From Eretmocerus hayati (Eukaryota; Arthropoda; Insecta; Hymenoptera; Aphelinidae): a DNA stretch of 64,000 bases. Both the position numbers and the translations under genes were made by a program. Positions 12,613 through 26,005 of the stretch are shown here, in pieces. Numbering within the stretch: position 1 is the stretch's first letter; every line of letters begins with the position of its first letter. The stretch covers positions 10,470,727 to 10,534,726 of the forward strand of contig CM056743.1 of the NCBI GenBank assembly GCA_029851415.1. Reading direction: 5' to 3'. The notes beneath the pieces were generated by a model, which was given only the letters and a program-made list of their open reading frames with translations, was not told where the DNA came from and ran no database searches.

Positions 12613-13814
12613 TATCATTTCGTGCATCTGGAAACGGTGCGGGTAAAACTGTATATAGACGACACTTAGGCCTGAATGACAGCCTCGATTGAATCGAATT
12701 TGTTCCAATAGAAACAATTTTCGGCTAGTTTCACGCTTTTTAGATGCGACGTGATGATTTTTCATACTATTTTATGATATTTGCGCGTTGGAAGAAATCT
12801 CAAAACTGGTTGCTCGGGAGCAAATGACGAGAATTATAAGAAGTTCAGGCGTAGAAATTTTCTTATTTTTTTGCGGTTTCTCGCATTGTAATCTGGAGGC
12901 AATTTCGAATAATTTTGTGTAAAGCGAAAATATCACAAGACTCATAACGGGTTTTTTTCAATGATGAGTTTGAAACATTTGACGAATTTTCATTTTAACG
13001 GCTTCCGAATATGATACTCAGAATTAGCTTTTCGAGTAATGTAACAATACCGCATGATTTAGCTTAGAAGAAGAAGCTGAGGGGCCATCAATATTTCCGT
13101 TTGTAAACTAATAAAATCCTGATCATCCTCTGTTCTTGTGGAATATGATGCACTTTGACAAACCACCCCCATTACATTCTATACGTTGATGAATAACCCC
13201 TTGCTTAGATTCGTATGAATAGTATGCTACGTAGAAACATGAAAGAACGCGTGAATATCTCGCGGCCGAAACGCGTTTTATGCGCGAGATGAGTGGGCTA
13301 TCAAATTCTCTAAAAATCAAACATGAAAACCGACTTTGTCGGAAAAGACGCATAGCTAAAATTATATCATGCTTAAGATTTTGAGGGAAATTTATCGACA
13401 GTAACATTCGACCAGTTGTCCAGATTAGTTTTTGAGCGCAACGGATTCCAAGTGTTGTCTCATCTCTGATTAGAAAATTAACAAGCGCTTAGAACCACTC
13501 CAACCTAAACTCTTCGCATTTTCTACGGCACTTATTATAATAAGTATCTTCGCGGAGCTTTTTTGAATAAAACTGAAAGTATACAGGATACCTAGAAAAG
13601 TGTCTAAGGCAAAGACACAGGGGCTGAAATCTCATTCATTCGTCTGTGTCAAGAATGATGAACTCATTTCAACGACTCAACATTTCGCGGTAAGTTGTAA
13701 TTGTAACACTCTTTCTCGCCCGTAAATTTGCTCACCTCGATATTTTTTGGACAACTGAGCTCACGTGAGCTCATTGCATTTTGTTTTCGTTGCACTGCAA
13801 AAACGAGCGATTGA

Positions 13815-14387
13815 ATGATTTATAGGCACTTTGCTCGGGGGAAAACCCGTGGGGCCAGCCCCAGCGCCGCGCCGTCGCGACAGTCGGACAACCACCTGTT
13901 GAAACGATGGCCCGCTACGGATGCCGCCGCTCCAATCTTCCTTCCCCTTCTACCCCTACCCCGATGGTTTTTCTCTGCCGACCAAGCTGCCGCTGTTCGA
14001 AGCGCACTGGTTCTGCAAGTGCAACTGTGCGGAGCTTCAGTATCGCCGCGGCAGTCATCCAGGTAGCATCGTCTTGTGTTGTAGTGTCTTGCCGCGCGTG
14101 TACAAACTGTGTTCTTGTTTTTTTCATTGTGATAGCGTGATTGCACTCTGCGTTAGCAGTTACTTGTTGAAGCAGTGTGTATGGTGTTGATCGAACACTC
14201 AGGTACGTTTATCGGGAGTGTACCTAACGCTGTGTTGTGTTGATCTTGTGACCGTGATTGACTTGGCGCGTACTTGCAAGCTGTGCGAGTGATTCTTCAA
14301 ATACTTTGTGAGCCGCTCCGCTCCCGTCACATTTATTTTATCGGCGTTTCGGAGAGTCGTAGCCGCACCTTGCGCTAACAGGTCGCC
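13815..14387 (+). promoter_or_regulatory. Putative promoter / 5' UTR of the BEN-domain gene
   Basis: GC content rises sharply against the surrounding AT-rich DNA, ending in AACAGGTCGCCATGG, a good translation-start context. No TATA box stands out, and I cannot place the transcription start. Confidence 0.4.
13833..13935. repeat. GC-rich duplicated block, copy 2, in the BEN gene upstream region
   Basis: Direct-repeat partner of 12500-12612, about 450 bp upstream of the BEN gene ATG. It may belong to the 5' UTR or promoter of that gene. Confidence 0.6.
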
Positions 14388-17300
14388 ATGGCCGATCAAC
14401 CCAATATGAAGGGGCTACTGGAGGTGGACGACAGCCAGACAGTCGTCGTTCGGTTAGAGAATAAATTTGACGCAAAAACTGGAAAACCCGAGTACCGAAT
14501 CGGATACCGGTGTTGGCTCGCCATGCAGCACGAGACCGAGGCGGAGTGGGAGGCAGCCCTGCAAGAGTTGAAAGGATCCAAGAAGGTGAAGATGATGTGG
14601 CCCAACGACGTCAACGTGAAGATGAGAAGCGCAAAAGAGACGTTGAGGGATCTGCGGGGCAAATCCTTTGACCCCATAATTGTGACGATAATGTCGCATG
14701 GAGGTTGGTAGCCGTAATTACTGAAGAAAATTCCAAGTGTGCTCATCGCCGGCATATAAATATCATGGAGTACACGGAGCTGTCTTGTTTACTTTTTTTC
14801 GCGAAATTAGCTCACTCTCGAATAGGCAAGTGTGTCAATTCCTATAGTGGCCTGTTTGTACATTCTGCTTTTCACCTTCAATTTGCTTTTGTTTATACCT
14901 AATAATAGGGCGTAGAGCAATGACTCCTTATCGATGGAGAGTGAAACAAGTTTGAATGGACAGTATTGGCAGTTTCCGAACGATCAAAATTTGTTTACCA
15001 ACAGTGTATTCGTAATCATTGAATTCGCGATTTTATTCTGTACTGTAAAATTCTCTTTCGTTTTCTCGCGCTGCTTTGAATTGATGATCCGATTGATTGA
15101 TGGTTATGCAACATGATGAGAGCGACAGTATTTGAAAAATTATCTTAATGGTAGTGTTGTTAACTGAACACACAGCCATCGCGTGTTAGCAGTTTTGAAG
15201 TAACCTTCAAAATTATGTTAATTCTGCATTGAAAGTTATTTTAAGCTAAATGACAGAGTTGCTGGTATGGGCGGTTTTTTCATGCGAGTTCCGGTAACGC
15301 AAAAGTTCGGAGCTAGCTAGCTTCATGCTGAGGCTTGTCACCAGAATAATGAGTAGTTGTTTCATTTTGTTTCTACAGAGCATACAGTGATGAAATCCAA
15401 ACTTCGGAACCTCCTCGCGATTGATAAAACTACTCCTACGAGGAAAGACCGCAGAGTTATCGCCAAGAAGATCATTGACGACGATGGGAGTGATATTGTC
15501 GCCAAGAAGGGTAAAAAAAAGGATCAGGGGAAATCCAAGCAACCGATGAAGAAGAAGAGTGATGAGGAGAAGAAAGCAGCCCTGGAAAATTTGGAAAAGG
15601 CTAAGGCAAAAAGGAGAGCATTGTTGGAGGTGTGTGGAACATTTCTCACGAATTTCCATGTATTTCAATGCAACATTTTTTTTTTCTTTCATTGAACATG
15701 GCCAGTGTGACCTGTTACATTATTACACAAATTGCTTTGTCAGTAAGGTGGCTATTTCTAATGTCATGACTGATTCTCTGATTACTCAATTTAACACTCA
15801 ATAATATAGAAGTTACTCCCATTGGTGCTCAAGGCTTAATTTGTTGAAATAGTCTTCATATACTTAAAGAAGAAGAAATCTAAACTACAAATTTGAAATG
15901 TCTCTGAAACTTCAAATTAATCGTGTGTCAATTTTCTGTCAAATGTGTCAGTTTCTAGCAAATTTGTCAGATGAGTCAATTTCCTGCAAAAGTCTATCCA
16001 GTTCATATATCTTCAACCTCTCGGATGTTACAGGTTACTAATAATGTGCCCAACCACAAAGTGTTGTCAACGAATTCAGCTGAGCTGAATGAGAATACTG
16101 CAGTACCACTGGTGAGCAACAGCGATGCTAATGAGATGTGTTATGATGACCAGCAGCCAAGGTCTAAAGAGATAAATGCTATTTCGAAAGGGCCCACCAG
16201 AGTCGCTGAATATGCTGATGAAGTGGTATCTAATGCCAAGCGACCAAGCTGTATAGATGTAGCTGCTGTTACAAGAGGGGTCATCAGCGATGCTGCTGAA
16301 GTGGTATCTGATTCCCAGCAGTCAATCTATAAAAGTGATGGTGCTTTTCCACAAGGGTCCATCAGGGAGAATAGCAATGTGAGTATCATCAATGTGATTG
16401 TGCCGGTACTTCTTGGTTATAGAGACTGCAAGATTTTGATGATTGATAACATGACTGGCACAAACTTTTATCTTTCAACGAATGTTGCCGCTGGAAGATA
16501 TGTGGCATGTCCTGACATGGAGACGTCTTTCATTCCATTGCTTTGTCTCAAATACTGATTGATAGTATTATTAATAGTAGTAGATCATACAAAACCCTAA
16601 CTCCATACCTATTGAATGGCCTAGGTAAACAATGGTGTGCAGAGTGACAGAGTGTCTATTCCTTGTGAAGTGATCAGTAGCAGTGCTGATCATGTGACAA
16701 ATTCTGCTGTCGACTCCTTGAAGTTGATTGACAGCAGCTCAAGTAAGCAAGTGAGTATCATAATTGTGACTCCCTCGATACTCTATGCTTGTTGCAATCA
16801 CAATATCGAATGCCTCACGAGATCTACCAAGAGTGAAACTGAGCTTGCCTAAGAAAAATATTTTGCATGCGGTTGATTCACTTGCGCATAATCCAAGTTA
16901 TCTTATCTGATGTAAAGATGAAATATTCTCAAACATTTTTTGGCAGCATATCAGAATGAAAATGCTCCCCATCTATCAATATTTGATTAAAACTAACCCT
17001 TTCATTGGAGAAATTGAGATTATAAAATGTTTCATGCGATATCTAGGTGAGTGAATGAGATAGTTACCAAATACACAGGTGGTATAGATTCACCGGTGTC
17101 TGCAGATGCTATCTATCAGAAGTTGAAAACTCACCTTACTAATGTACATTTAATATCTGACTGATGTTGAACTTACTGTCATGTTACTTCATCTCTTGCA
17201 GGTGGATGATTGCTCTAATGTGGGAGGATCTCATAATGATTTGTCTGATGATGAGGAGGGGATTCAACTTACCCCCAAAACAAACTCTGTAGTGCGTACC

Positions 17301-20300
17301 AAGAAACGAAAGAGGGTAAGCTATGGCACCATGAATCATGTGTACATGGTTGAACAATCTTTTACATCCATCTCACTGAATATACTCATTTTATCAAAGA
17401 TAATGCTCCTGTCAGAGAGCGAAGACTCTGAGGATGAAGCCCCATCAGTGCGCTTGAAGCGCTTGATGACAGAGGGGAGGCTACAAGTATTATCAAATGG
17501 TTTGCACACCAATTTGGCTACTAGTGATGATGCAGTTCAACAGATTGAAGGCCAGAAAAGCAGTAAGGAGTCCCAAAAGGTTAGATATCAGATATGTTGT
17601 TGCTAGACAATCAGTCTTTTTTTTTCCAAGCCTGATAGTTGAGTCAGTAATGCAAGTAAATTGTTTTGTTGAACGACAATATAACAATATAATCAAATAG
17701 CCTTTAGCTAGAGTTTTAGATTGAGACTATCCTTAATCTTCAAACTGACATAAATGTCAACGAGACCCAATTCTATAACACCACTCTAAGCTGATAATCT
17801 TGTCGAGAGACTTGTCCAGATGCAGCAATTGCCATTTGTAATCATTTCTTCACAAAGCTGATGAATTCTGAGACGAATGGTGTTATTTGGCGTGGGCGTA
17901 GGAATCCTGTTGACAGTGGCACTCAACTTTGCTATTACAAGATTCCAAAATGAATCATGACATGTAGTACTTGTAATCTTTTCTAGGGTAATGAAAATGA
18001 TGATGTGCGAGATTTTTAACTTTGTTGATGTAATGTCTGATTTCGCTCCGCAGTTTGAAGCAGACAAAGATGCGGTTATTGCATCTTCTAGCGATGACGA
18101 CAGCTGTGAAACGCCGATGGATGTTGATGTGCCAATACAGGATACGGGTGTAACTACAATGACACCACGAGCACGATCGTCGCGACCACCAGCCACGCCA
18201 CTGACGCCACTGGTGCAAGTTGTGCAAGTTATTGACACAACTGATAGTCAGATTAGTGACCCAAGTGAGGTGAGTGTGTCCTTGTGCGCGAGCGCACAAA
18301 CCCGTATTATTTTTCGACAAAAGTGAAAACCATCAACACTTGGCATTTCATTCGTTGTGAGCTCCTGATTCGGATGTTGCATGTTTGAGAGTACTCTCTA
18401 GCTGTCTCTGAGCATTCTATAAACGCCGATAAAATGTCTGAGTCTTTTTTCTACATATTCAGATATATTCGTATGCATGCAGAGATTATATGTAAGCAGA
18501 ATTTCCTATCAAGATTGTATCTATCAACTCGAGTCTCAGAACTTTGCTTTCGGAAATTTAACTGACACATGAAATTGAACTCACACATTGAACGTTCAAT
18601 ACACATCGAATGAAAATTGGGGTGACACTCTATATGTATTGATAAAGCTTCGTATACATCTTGAAATAATAGGTGCAGAATTTCTTTCCGAAATTTTATC
18701 TGTAATCCGATTTTTAGAACTCTTTTTTCGGGAAACGGCTCAGAGTCGAGCTGAAAAATTCCAATTACGCGCATTGAACCTTCAATACACAGCGAAGAAA
18801 ATTTTGATATTTTTTCTCTATATTCTGATAGCCTCATGCACATGTTAGAATGATGTGTGCGGGATTTCATTTTCACACGTTATCTGTGAGTCGATTTCTG
18901 GCATTTTTTTTTCGGTAAACGGCTCAGGGTCGAGCTAGAAAATTTCAAATATCACACATTGAACGTTCGATACACAGCGTAAAAATTTTTTTTTTCTATA
19001 AACTTGGATAGCTTCATGAACATTTCGAGATGATGTGTGCGCAATTCCATCTTCGGATTTGATCTGGATCTCGAGTTACAGAACTTTCTTCTCGGAAATC
19101 ATCTTCGAGTCATTTGAAAGATTTCGAATATCGCGCATTAATTGTTCACTCCACATCGAAAATAAATTTTGAGCATTTTCCTACATATTTGGATAGCTTC
19201 ATATTCATTCAGAGATGATGTGTGCGCAATTTCATTTTGAGATTTCATCTGTAAGTCGGTTTTAAGAACTTTTTTTCCCGGAAACGGCTGAGAGCCGAGC
19301 TAAAAAATTTCGAATATCGCGCATTGAACGTCCAATATACAGCAAAAAAATTTGGATTGTCTCTTGTATATATTCAAATAGCTTCATACACATCTCGAAA
19401 TGATGTGGGCAGAATTTCATCTCCGAATTTCATCTAAACTCTGGTTACAGAATTTTCTTTCGAAAATCATCTTCGAGTCAACTAAAAGATTTCGATGTAT
19501 CGCGGATTGAACGTTCAGTACACATCGAAAAAAATTTAGAGTTTTTTCCTATATTCTCAGATAGATTCATATACATTTAGAGATGATATGTGCGCAATTT
19601 CATCTTGAGATTTTATCTGCAAGTCGAATTACAGAACTTTAGTTACATGATGAACTTCTTTTCAGGTTGTAAACAAAGATAACGAGTTGGCTTCGGCCGA
19701 AAGTTATTTGACAATGGGCGCCAATGAGCTACGAATAGAATTCGCGAAGAAGCTCGAAGAAGCGAAAGAAATGAAGAATGATTTACAGAAGAAAAGTGAA
19801 GAGGCTGCACAATGGAAGTTGAAGTATGTTCAGATCAAAAAAGGATTCGAGCGTTGCAAGAGAACGGTAATTGGAAGTATGTATAGACTGTTATTTTTCG
19901 TAATTAAAAATTAGAATTGTAACGCCTTGCAAAGCCAAGTAATGAGCACGCCCTTACTTTATTATTTCTCTTAGGTTTCGATGCGCCGGGAGAAAAATTG
20001 GACACCGAGGACGTGTGTGAAAGCCAGCGAGAAATATCCGACGTGAGCTCGTTGAGTGCAAGTGCAAGCTCGCCGACGAACGAGAACGGAGGGAAAAAGC
20101 GAAACCTCGAGAAAACACAACTCCCGCGAGCCACTAAGGTGAGTATCTATGCTTATTGTGAAGTCATTCGATCCCTGTATAAATTTGGTTAAATGCACAC
20201 ATATATCTCTTTTTTGTCTTCAATATGACAATCTTCATATTATGTTTATTTTTCAGCCAAGGAAAAAGTTCCCTCTGCCGACTGCATTCGAACTAGAGCC

Positions 20301-21036
20301 AGAGGTGATGAGAATTTGCAAAGATAAAGAACGAGACGTCAGGGCCGTCGCAAGTGGCGCGCTACCCCTCTTGTTCTCGGAGGAGGTATTGAGAAATAGC
20401 TGTATTGTGGGTCCACGAACACGTGATCCCGATTCTGTGCCAGAGAGACAAAAGCCTCGAGGACCCCCGCTGGACCAGCAGATACTAAATGCTTTACTAA
20501 GTGAGTAAAAATGATCATGAGTCTTTTCTTTTTTGCTGTACTGGGACCGAAAAATCGCAAAGTTTCTTTGAATCAGTCCGAAATTAATCATTTTCCAAGG
20601 ACGAATAAAATATATTCATCCTCAAAGCTGTGGGAGAGTATTGATAATGATGATCATAACAGTAATAATATGCTTCTGGTATTATTCTATTTTTTAATAT
20701 TCCATCAAATTTTGTGAAACGTGATGATAATGATATGGTAATAGTGCTGGACGCTTGTTTTCGTATCACGCAGATTATATATAAGCTAACGGCAGCGTTA
20801 TTCTCATTACAGATACCTGCCACAAAATCTTCACAAAGAAAAAGTCCGAGCGGAGGGATCCAAAATGGTACACCAGGTTCATGTCGTCGGCGAAGTACAC
20901 AATGCGCAAGTTGAGAAGTAAAGGAGGCAACGCGCCTGCCCAAGATCCTTTACCGAATGTCGACGATGCTCACGAAGACTACGAGAAGAATATGACAGAT
21001 GAAGACGACAATGAAGAAATGTCCAGCGATAGCTGA
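14388..21036 (+). CDS. BEN-domain protein, eleven exons, about 790 aa
   Basis: Predicted exons: 14388-14703, 15379-15629, 16034-16378, 16625-16750, 17202-17315, 17418-17579 (or from 17400), 18054-18269, 19666-19876, 19975-20138, 20257-20500 and 20813-21036. Every junction has GT..AG, and phases match (1,0,0,0,0,0,0,1,0,1) from ATG to TGA. Exon 1 begins MADQPNMKGLLEVDDSQTVV. Exon 2 is Lys-rich. Exons 3-7 are Ser/Asp-rich and probably disordered. Exon 8 is a coiled coil (ELRIEFAKKLEEAKEMKNDL). Exons 10-11 form a BEN domain, with LLFSEEVLRNSCIVG, then PPLDQQILNALL, then DPKWYTRFMSSAKYTMRKLR, followed by an acidic tail. BEN domains bind DNA in chromatin repressors and insulator proteins, so a nuclear DNA-binding role is likely; no specific orthologue is assigned. 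Exon-6 acceptor choice is the least certain point. Confidence 0.82.
18460..19650. repeat. About 183-bp tandem array inside a BEN-gene intron, seven degenerate units
   Basis: A CTTCATNNACAT..GATGATGTGTGCGCAA-like block recurs near 18468, 18650, 18833, 19012, 19197, 19382 and 19565. Each is followed by an AACGGCTCAGAG-type and a CATTGAACGTTCAATACACA-type block. The array ends right before the exon 8 acceptor at 19665. Confidence 0.85.
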
Positions 21037-21658
21037 TCATTGTGTGACATGATTTCGAAAACCAAGCGAGTCGTTGATTTCTGCACGAATCTTGTATGAA
21101 TTTTTATATAGTTCTCTTTCTTGGAAATTTTTAATTGAAGAATTTGTAAAAATCTTGTGAATATTAGTCGGTATGTCAATTGGATTTTGCAAATAGTTTT
21201 GTATGTTTGTGATTTTTCATTCAATTTTTTCCCCAGAGAGCCCGTGAATCCCCACTGAATTTTCGATAAAATTGCATACAACTATTGTCCGAATTTGTAT
21301 ATGAACGACAATGTTTCATTGAACTTTTCATTTCACGGGCTTGTAAATATTGTGATAAGTTCTCTAGAAATGGATACCAAATTTGTCATGGATTTTTTTG
21401 TAGATGACAATCGTACACCTAATTATTTGAATCATTTGATCTAAGGACTTGTGAATGCATTGTAAATGTTGGATGAATGTATATCAAATTTTCCGTGGTC
21501 TTTGCTTGAACAAAGATATTTGATCTTACATTTTTGAAAAAACTTGTGAATATCTTGGAGATTTTGGAAGAAATGCATATACCAAACTTGATATGAATTT
21601 TCCCATGAGTGACAAGAGCTCCGAAACGTATTAGAAATTTTGTAAGCTATTGATTTAT

Positions 21659-21664
21659 AATAAA
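21659..21664 (+). terminator. AATAAA poly(A) signal of the BEN gene
   Basis: First canonical AATAAA after the stop, giving a 3' UTR of about 650 bp. Confidence 0.5.
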
Positions 21665-21679
21665 TGTATCGTTATTATG

Positions 21680-22810
21680 GTATATGCAGTCTCGTCTGTC
21701 AATATTGTCAGATAGTCCCCACAAAATTTTACCAAATGATGCATGTGATACAATGACCACATCAAAGTTTACCCACACATCAATTTTTGACCACATGTGC
21801 TCTACGTGGCTAGATGCAATCATTTCTGAATGCTCGAATCGCCCCAATAATTTTTTGACCATCTATCGAAGGTTAGTACTTATCACTTGAGGAATGTAGT
21901 CGAATGACCACAGCAAATCCTGACCATACATCAATTTTTGACCACACATTGTCTACGTGGCTGGATGCAGTCCTTTTGGAATGCTCAAAATGCCCCAATA
22001 AATTTTTGACCACCTATCAAAGGTGGATATTTATCACTTGAGGAATGTAGTTAAATGACCACACCAAATTCTGACCACACATCAATTTTTGACCACGTAT
22101 AGTCTACGTGGCTAGATGCAATCCTTTCTGAATGCTCGAATCGCCCCAAATAATTTTTTGACCACTTATCAAAGGTGGATATTTATCACTTGAGGAATGT
22201 AGTTGAATGACCACACCAATTTCTGACCACACATCAATTTTTGACCACGTATAGTCTACGTGGCTAGATGCAATCCTTTCTGAATGCTCGAATCGCCCCA
22301 AATAATTTTTTGACCACCAATCGAAGGTTGGTATTTATCACTTGAGGAATGTAGTCGAATGACCACATCAAATCCTGACCACACATCAATATTTCACCAC
22401 ATATTGTCTACGTGGCTGGATGCAGTCCTTTTGGAATGCTCAAAATGCCCCAATAAATTTTTGACTACCTATCGAAGGTGGATATTCATCACTTGAGGAA
22501 TGTAGTTAAATGACCACACCAAATTCTGACCACACATCAATTTTTGACCACGTATAGTCTACGTGGCTAGATGCAATCCTTTCTGAATGCTCGAATCGCC
22601 CCAATAATTTTTTGACCACCTATCGAAGGTTGGTATTTTTGGGGAATGTAGTCGAATGACCACATCAAATCCTGACCACACATTAATTCTTGACCACATA
22701 TTGTCTACGTGGCTGGATGCAGTCGTTTTGGAATGCTCAAAATGCCCCAATAAATTTTTGACTACCTATCGAAGGTGGATATTTATCACTTGAGCCATGT
22801 GGTCAAATGG
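21680..22810. repeat. 151-bp satellite array, seven units in two alternating types
   Basis: The landmark TCTACGTGGCT occurs at 21801, 21952, 22103, 22255, 22407, 22558 and 22704, i.e. every 151-152 bp (146 for the last). Units are of two kinds: A (GGCTAGATGCAATC..CTCGAATCGCCCC) and B (GGCTGGATGCAGTC..CTCAAAATGCCCC), in the order A B A A B A B. The unit is full of TGACCAC. Confidence 0.92.
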
Positions 22811-25800
22811 CTACATCAAATTCTACTCAAATTAATTTTTACTCACTCAGACCAGATAGATGCAATCGCACGTGCCTAGATCAGCAGTGGAATTTCCCGG
22901 GCTCCAAGTGGTCATCTTCATCCGCAGCCAAAATGAGGGCTGATCCTGACCACTTGACGGGACCAAATTTTTAAGTACATAAATTCCAAGTGGTCAAATA
23001 ACCACATTCTTTGGCCACGTGAGTAGATACTTGACCCATGTGATCAAGTTTTTTCATACGTTTTTTTATTTTTATACGTTATAACCCGATCCCGTACCCC
23101 GTTCACACGCCTGGAATGCCAGTTTCTGCGTTTTCGCTATTGTTTTCAATATTGATGTTGATTCATTAGATGCGTTGCGATTCACCGGAAGGTCTGTATA
23201 AATATCTTTTCTTGCGTATTTGATTAACCAAAAATGATCTCGGTGGTTGCACACCCCGATAATGTAACCGAGGGGACCCCATAGCCAATTTTCCCAACTA
23301 GTATCTGGCAAAAGAAGGCCAATTTCGCGATAAACTTTCAATAGTTCATAAATAGGGCTAGAGTACGTCAATGCGAACTTCCAGGTCACATTTTCTTCGT
23401 TTTGTTATAAACTTCACGGGAAAAAATTGTCCAAGACACGAACAGAGGATGGTTGCATGCCAGGAATTTTTGTTTCGAAACACTCATTTTTGCAGTAATT
23501 TTTGCAATGTTGGAATAACGTGAAGAAGAATTTCTCTTTGTACGGGATATTCAACCATGGTTCCCCGACCCAAAATGGCCGTCTGAACGCGATTCCGTAG
23601 TCTGTTTTGAGAAATCACATCAGGTTTATTATGTATGCCAAAAAATCCCTGAAAAGCAAGTTCATGTCTCTACCAAAATATTCGGACGTTATAGCTCAAA
23701 ACCGACGGCGGACCCGTGTCCCGACGGTCATATTGAGTTGGAAAACCACTGGTCGTATATCCCGTACAAGAGGAAACTGTTCTTCTCATGATTATAACAT
23801 GGCAACAATTATTGCAAAATGAGTGTTTTGGAAAAAAAATCGTGGCGTACAAGCGGACTCTTTACGAGTACCGGACCAATTTCCCCCTGTAGTATATAAC
23901 AAAACCAAGAAAATGTGGCCTTCAAGGTTCAAACTGAACTATTGTAGACCATTTCCAGGCCCGTTTCACTATTGTATGACGTAGTTTTGCGTCATTAGAC
24001 CAATTTTTCAGATACTAGGTGGTCTACTTAGCTCACATGGCTCCTCGGTCACATTATAGCGTTTTCAAACCACCGAGATCGTCTTAGTGGGTTAAAGTAT
24101 GTGAAAAACTTATATGTGCGGTGCTTATGATGAATTGTATCGCATCTAGTGAATTTACATCACGTTTGGAAAAAAAAACCAAATTGGTATATTTTCAAAT
24201 CCAGCTTTTATCGATAAAAAAAATCTGACGTGTGGGAGCAAAACGGATCTCTGCATCGGTTTCCACGTCTAAATATACACAAGAAAATCATTGTCTGATC
24301 CACGTGCTATTTCCAACCTGACATTTTCTTGTTCAGTGAATTGAAAGGAATACGACAAACAGCGTCTGTAAAAACTCCATCTGGGTATCTCGAAACTTTG
24401 GATCTCGGACATGAAATCGAATGTGGCCGCATTAAAAACGTTATGATGGCTGATAACAGTGAACAACGTCGTGGATACATCGTTCTGAGGATCCAGGATC
24501 CAGTCGAGTACTTCAATCTAGTTGAAATAGAATATTTGATCTGCCTTTGCGAATCAAGTTTATGAGTTCGTCCAACCATTTCTTTGCACAATTTTCGATT
24601 TGAAAAGTTTTGATCAAGTTAGTATAAATATTCTCTTGAAACATTGACTTGCAAATAGCGATGCTAGGTCAAATATTCAACTCAACCACAATTTTCGGCC
24701 ATCGACCAATGTTGATGTTCATCACATGCATAGAACATCCACATTTTCTGTTGGTACGCATTATGCACACCTAAAATCCCTTGATTGTATCTAGTCCGAT
24801 GGCGTTCATCATGCTAGTGAATTTCCCTAGAGCACAATGTCATCTAGGGATAATGTACCCGCCGACACAAGTAGAAAACGAATACTTTCAGAAATGTGAG
24901 GGTATCTCCGATTCGCATCGTCGACCGGGAATCTAATCAGTCGCGTACAACTTTGACGGATGTCATTCGATCTTGGAACTTTTTCAAGGGTAGCCAAGCC
25001 AAAAAGAAAAATATGAAATAAATATCGGCCTTTGAGTCATTTACAACACAGTATATTGTCTAAACTGTACACTAATTTAGTGACCTGGAAAAATATTACC
25101 AAATTCCTGGTATGAGTCATAAATAATTTCAATGAAAAAACTCACACCAAAAATCATCTCGTTGCATGACTTGAACGTTAGACAGTCTGTTCTGTCTAAA
25201 ACTGCTATATAATTCTGTGTCGCATGAGACCCAAAGGGTCTAATTAATTTTCGCGCAAAATATATGGCGAGTCACTCAATACACAACTCAAATGACATTA
25301 GAGACGGAATATTACAGCTTTTTTCATAGTTCAAAGAATTTCACGAAAAAATGACGCTTTATGATTTTTTTGAATTGGGTTTCGACATCGAAAAACTAGC
25401 ATAATCAATCAGAGAGGCACTTTCTTTAATATCTTTATAGATATTGATACAATGAAGATTCTCCTGTTGTTACTCTCACCTAGAGAGGCGATACCATACA
25501 ACTCGTGTATTTTTTAACGATGTAAGATACTCCTATGATCAAATGAGTTCCGTCGAAGTTCCATTTCATCCTTCAGTGGACGATTTGAAATTCAATTCTA
25601 AATTTACTAAAAACCAAGTGAAAAATACGTAAAAAATATTTTCAATGTCCTTATTCGGATAGGAAAATTGCCTACTTTTATCGTCTTTTCCGTGCAAATT
25701 AATGCACTGAGTATATCCTCGTTTGTGTGCACTCGGTCTCTAATAATTTTGGCGGGTACTGTTGATGTTGGTTAATACGTTTACTGCGACGCTGTTTTTC

Positions 25801-26005
25801 CATAATTTTATCCCGAACACGAATTGGACGTTCGCAACTCGGTAGAAACGCCCATATGGAGTTGAACTTTTTTTGGCTCGTTGTTCACACCCTTACTGAA
25901 GTAAACCACCACGATAGCTTTTTTTTCGGAGAATTTTCCGAACAAATCTAATTTGGTAAAGATTGAAAAATTAAAAGTCGCCGTCGCAGCGAACGTGTTA
26001 ACTTA
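22811..26005. other. Non-coding DNA with one foldback
   Basis: Decayed TGACCAC-type sequence persists to about 23010. A foldback lies at about 23440-23850. The rest holds only short frames without domains, for example 24329-24565. Confidence 0.4.
23440..23855. repeat. Foldback, arms about 150 bp
   Basis: The left arm (AACACTCATTTTTGCAGTAA ... TTGTACGGGATAT) is matched in reverse complement by the right arm near 23700-23840 (ATATCCCGTACAAGAGGAAA ... AAATGAGTGTTTT). Confidence 0.7.

Larger units (their letters stand above)
11861..13814. other. Intergenic DNA upstream of the BEN gene
   Basis: No exon recognised. It holds a hairpin (12359-12412) and the first copy of a GC-rich duplicated block (about 12500-12612). 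Confidence 0.4.

Noticed and set aside
13820..14190. Several overlapping frames on both strands upstream of the BEN gene
   Set aside because: GC-rich DNA stays open in many frames by chance; none continues into a spliced exon.
24307..24591. Overlapping 78- and 94-codon frames on opposite strands
   Set aside because: No domain, no splice continuation on either strand.
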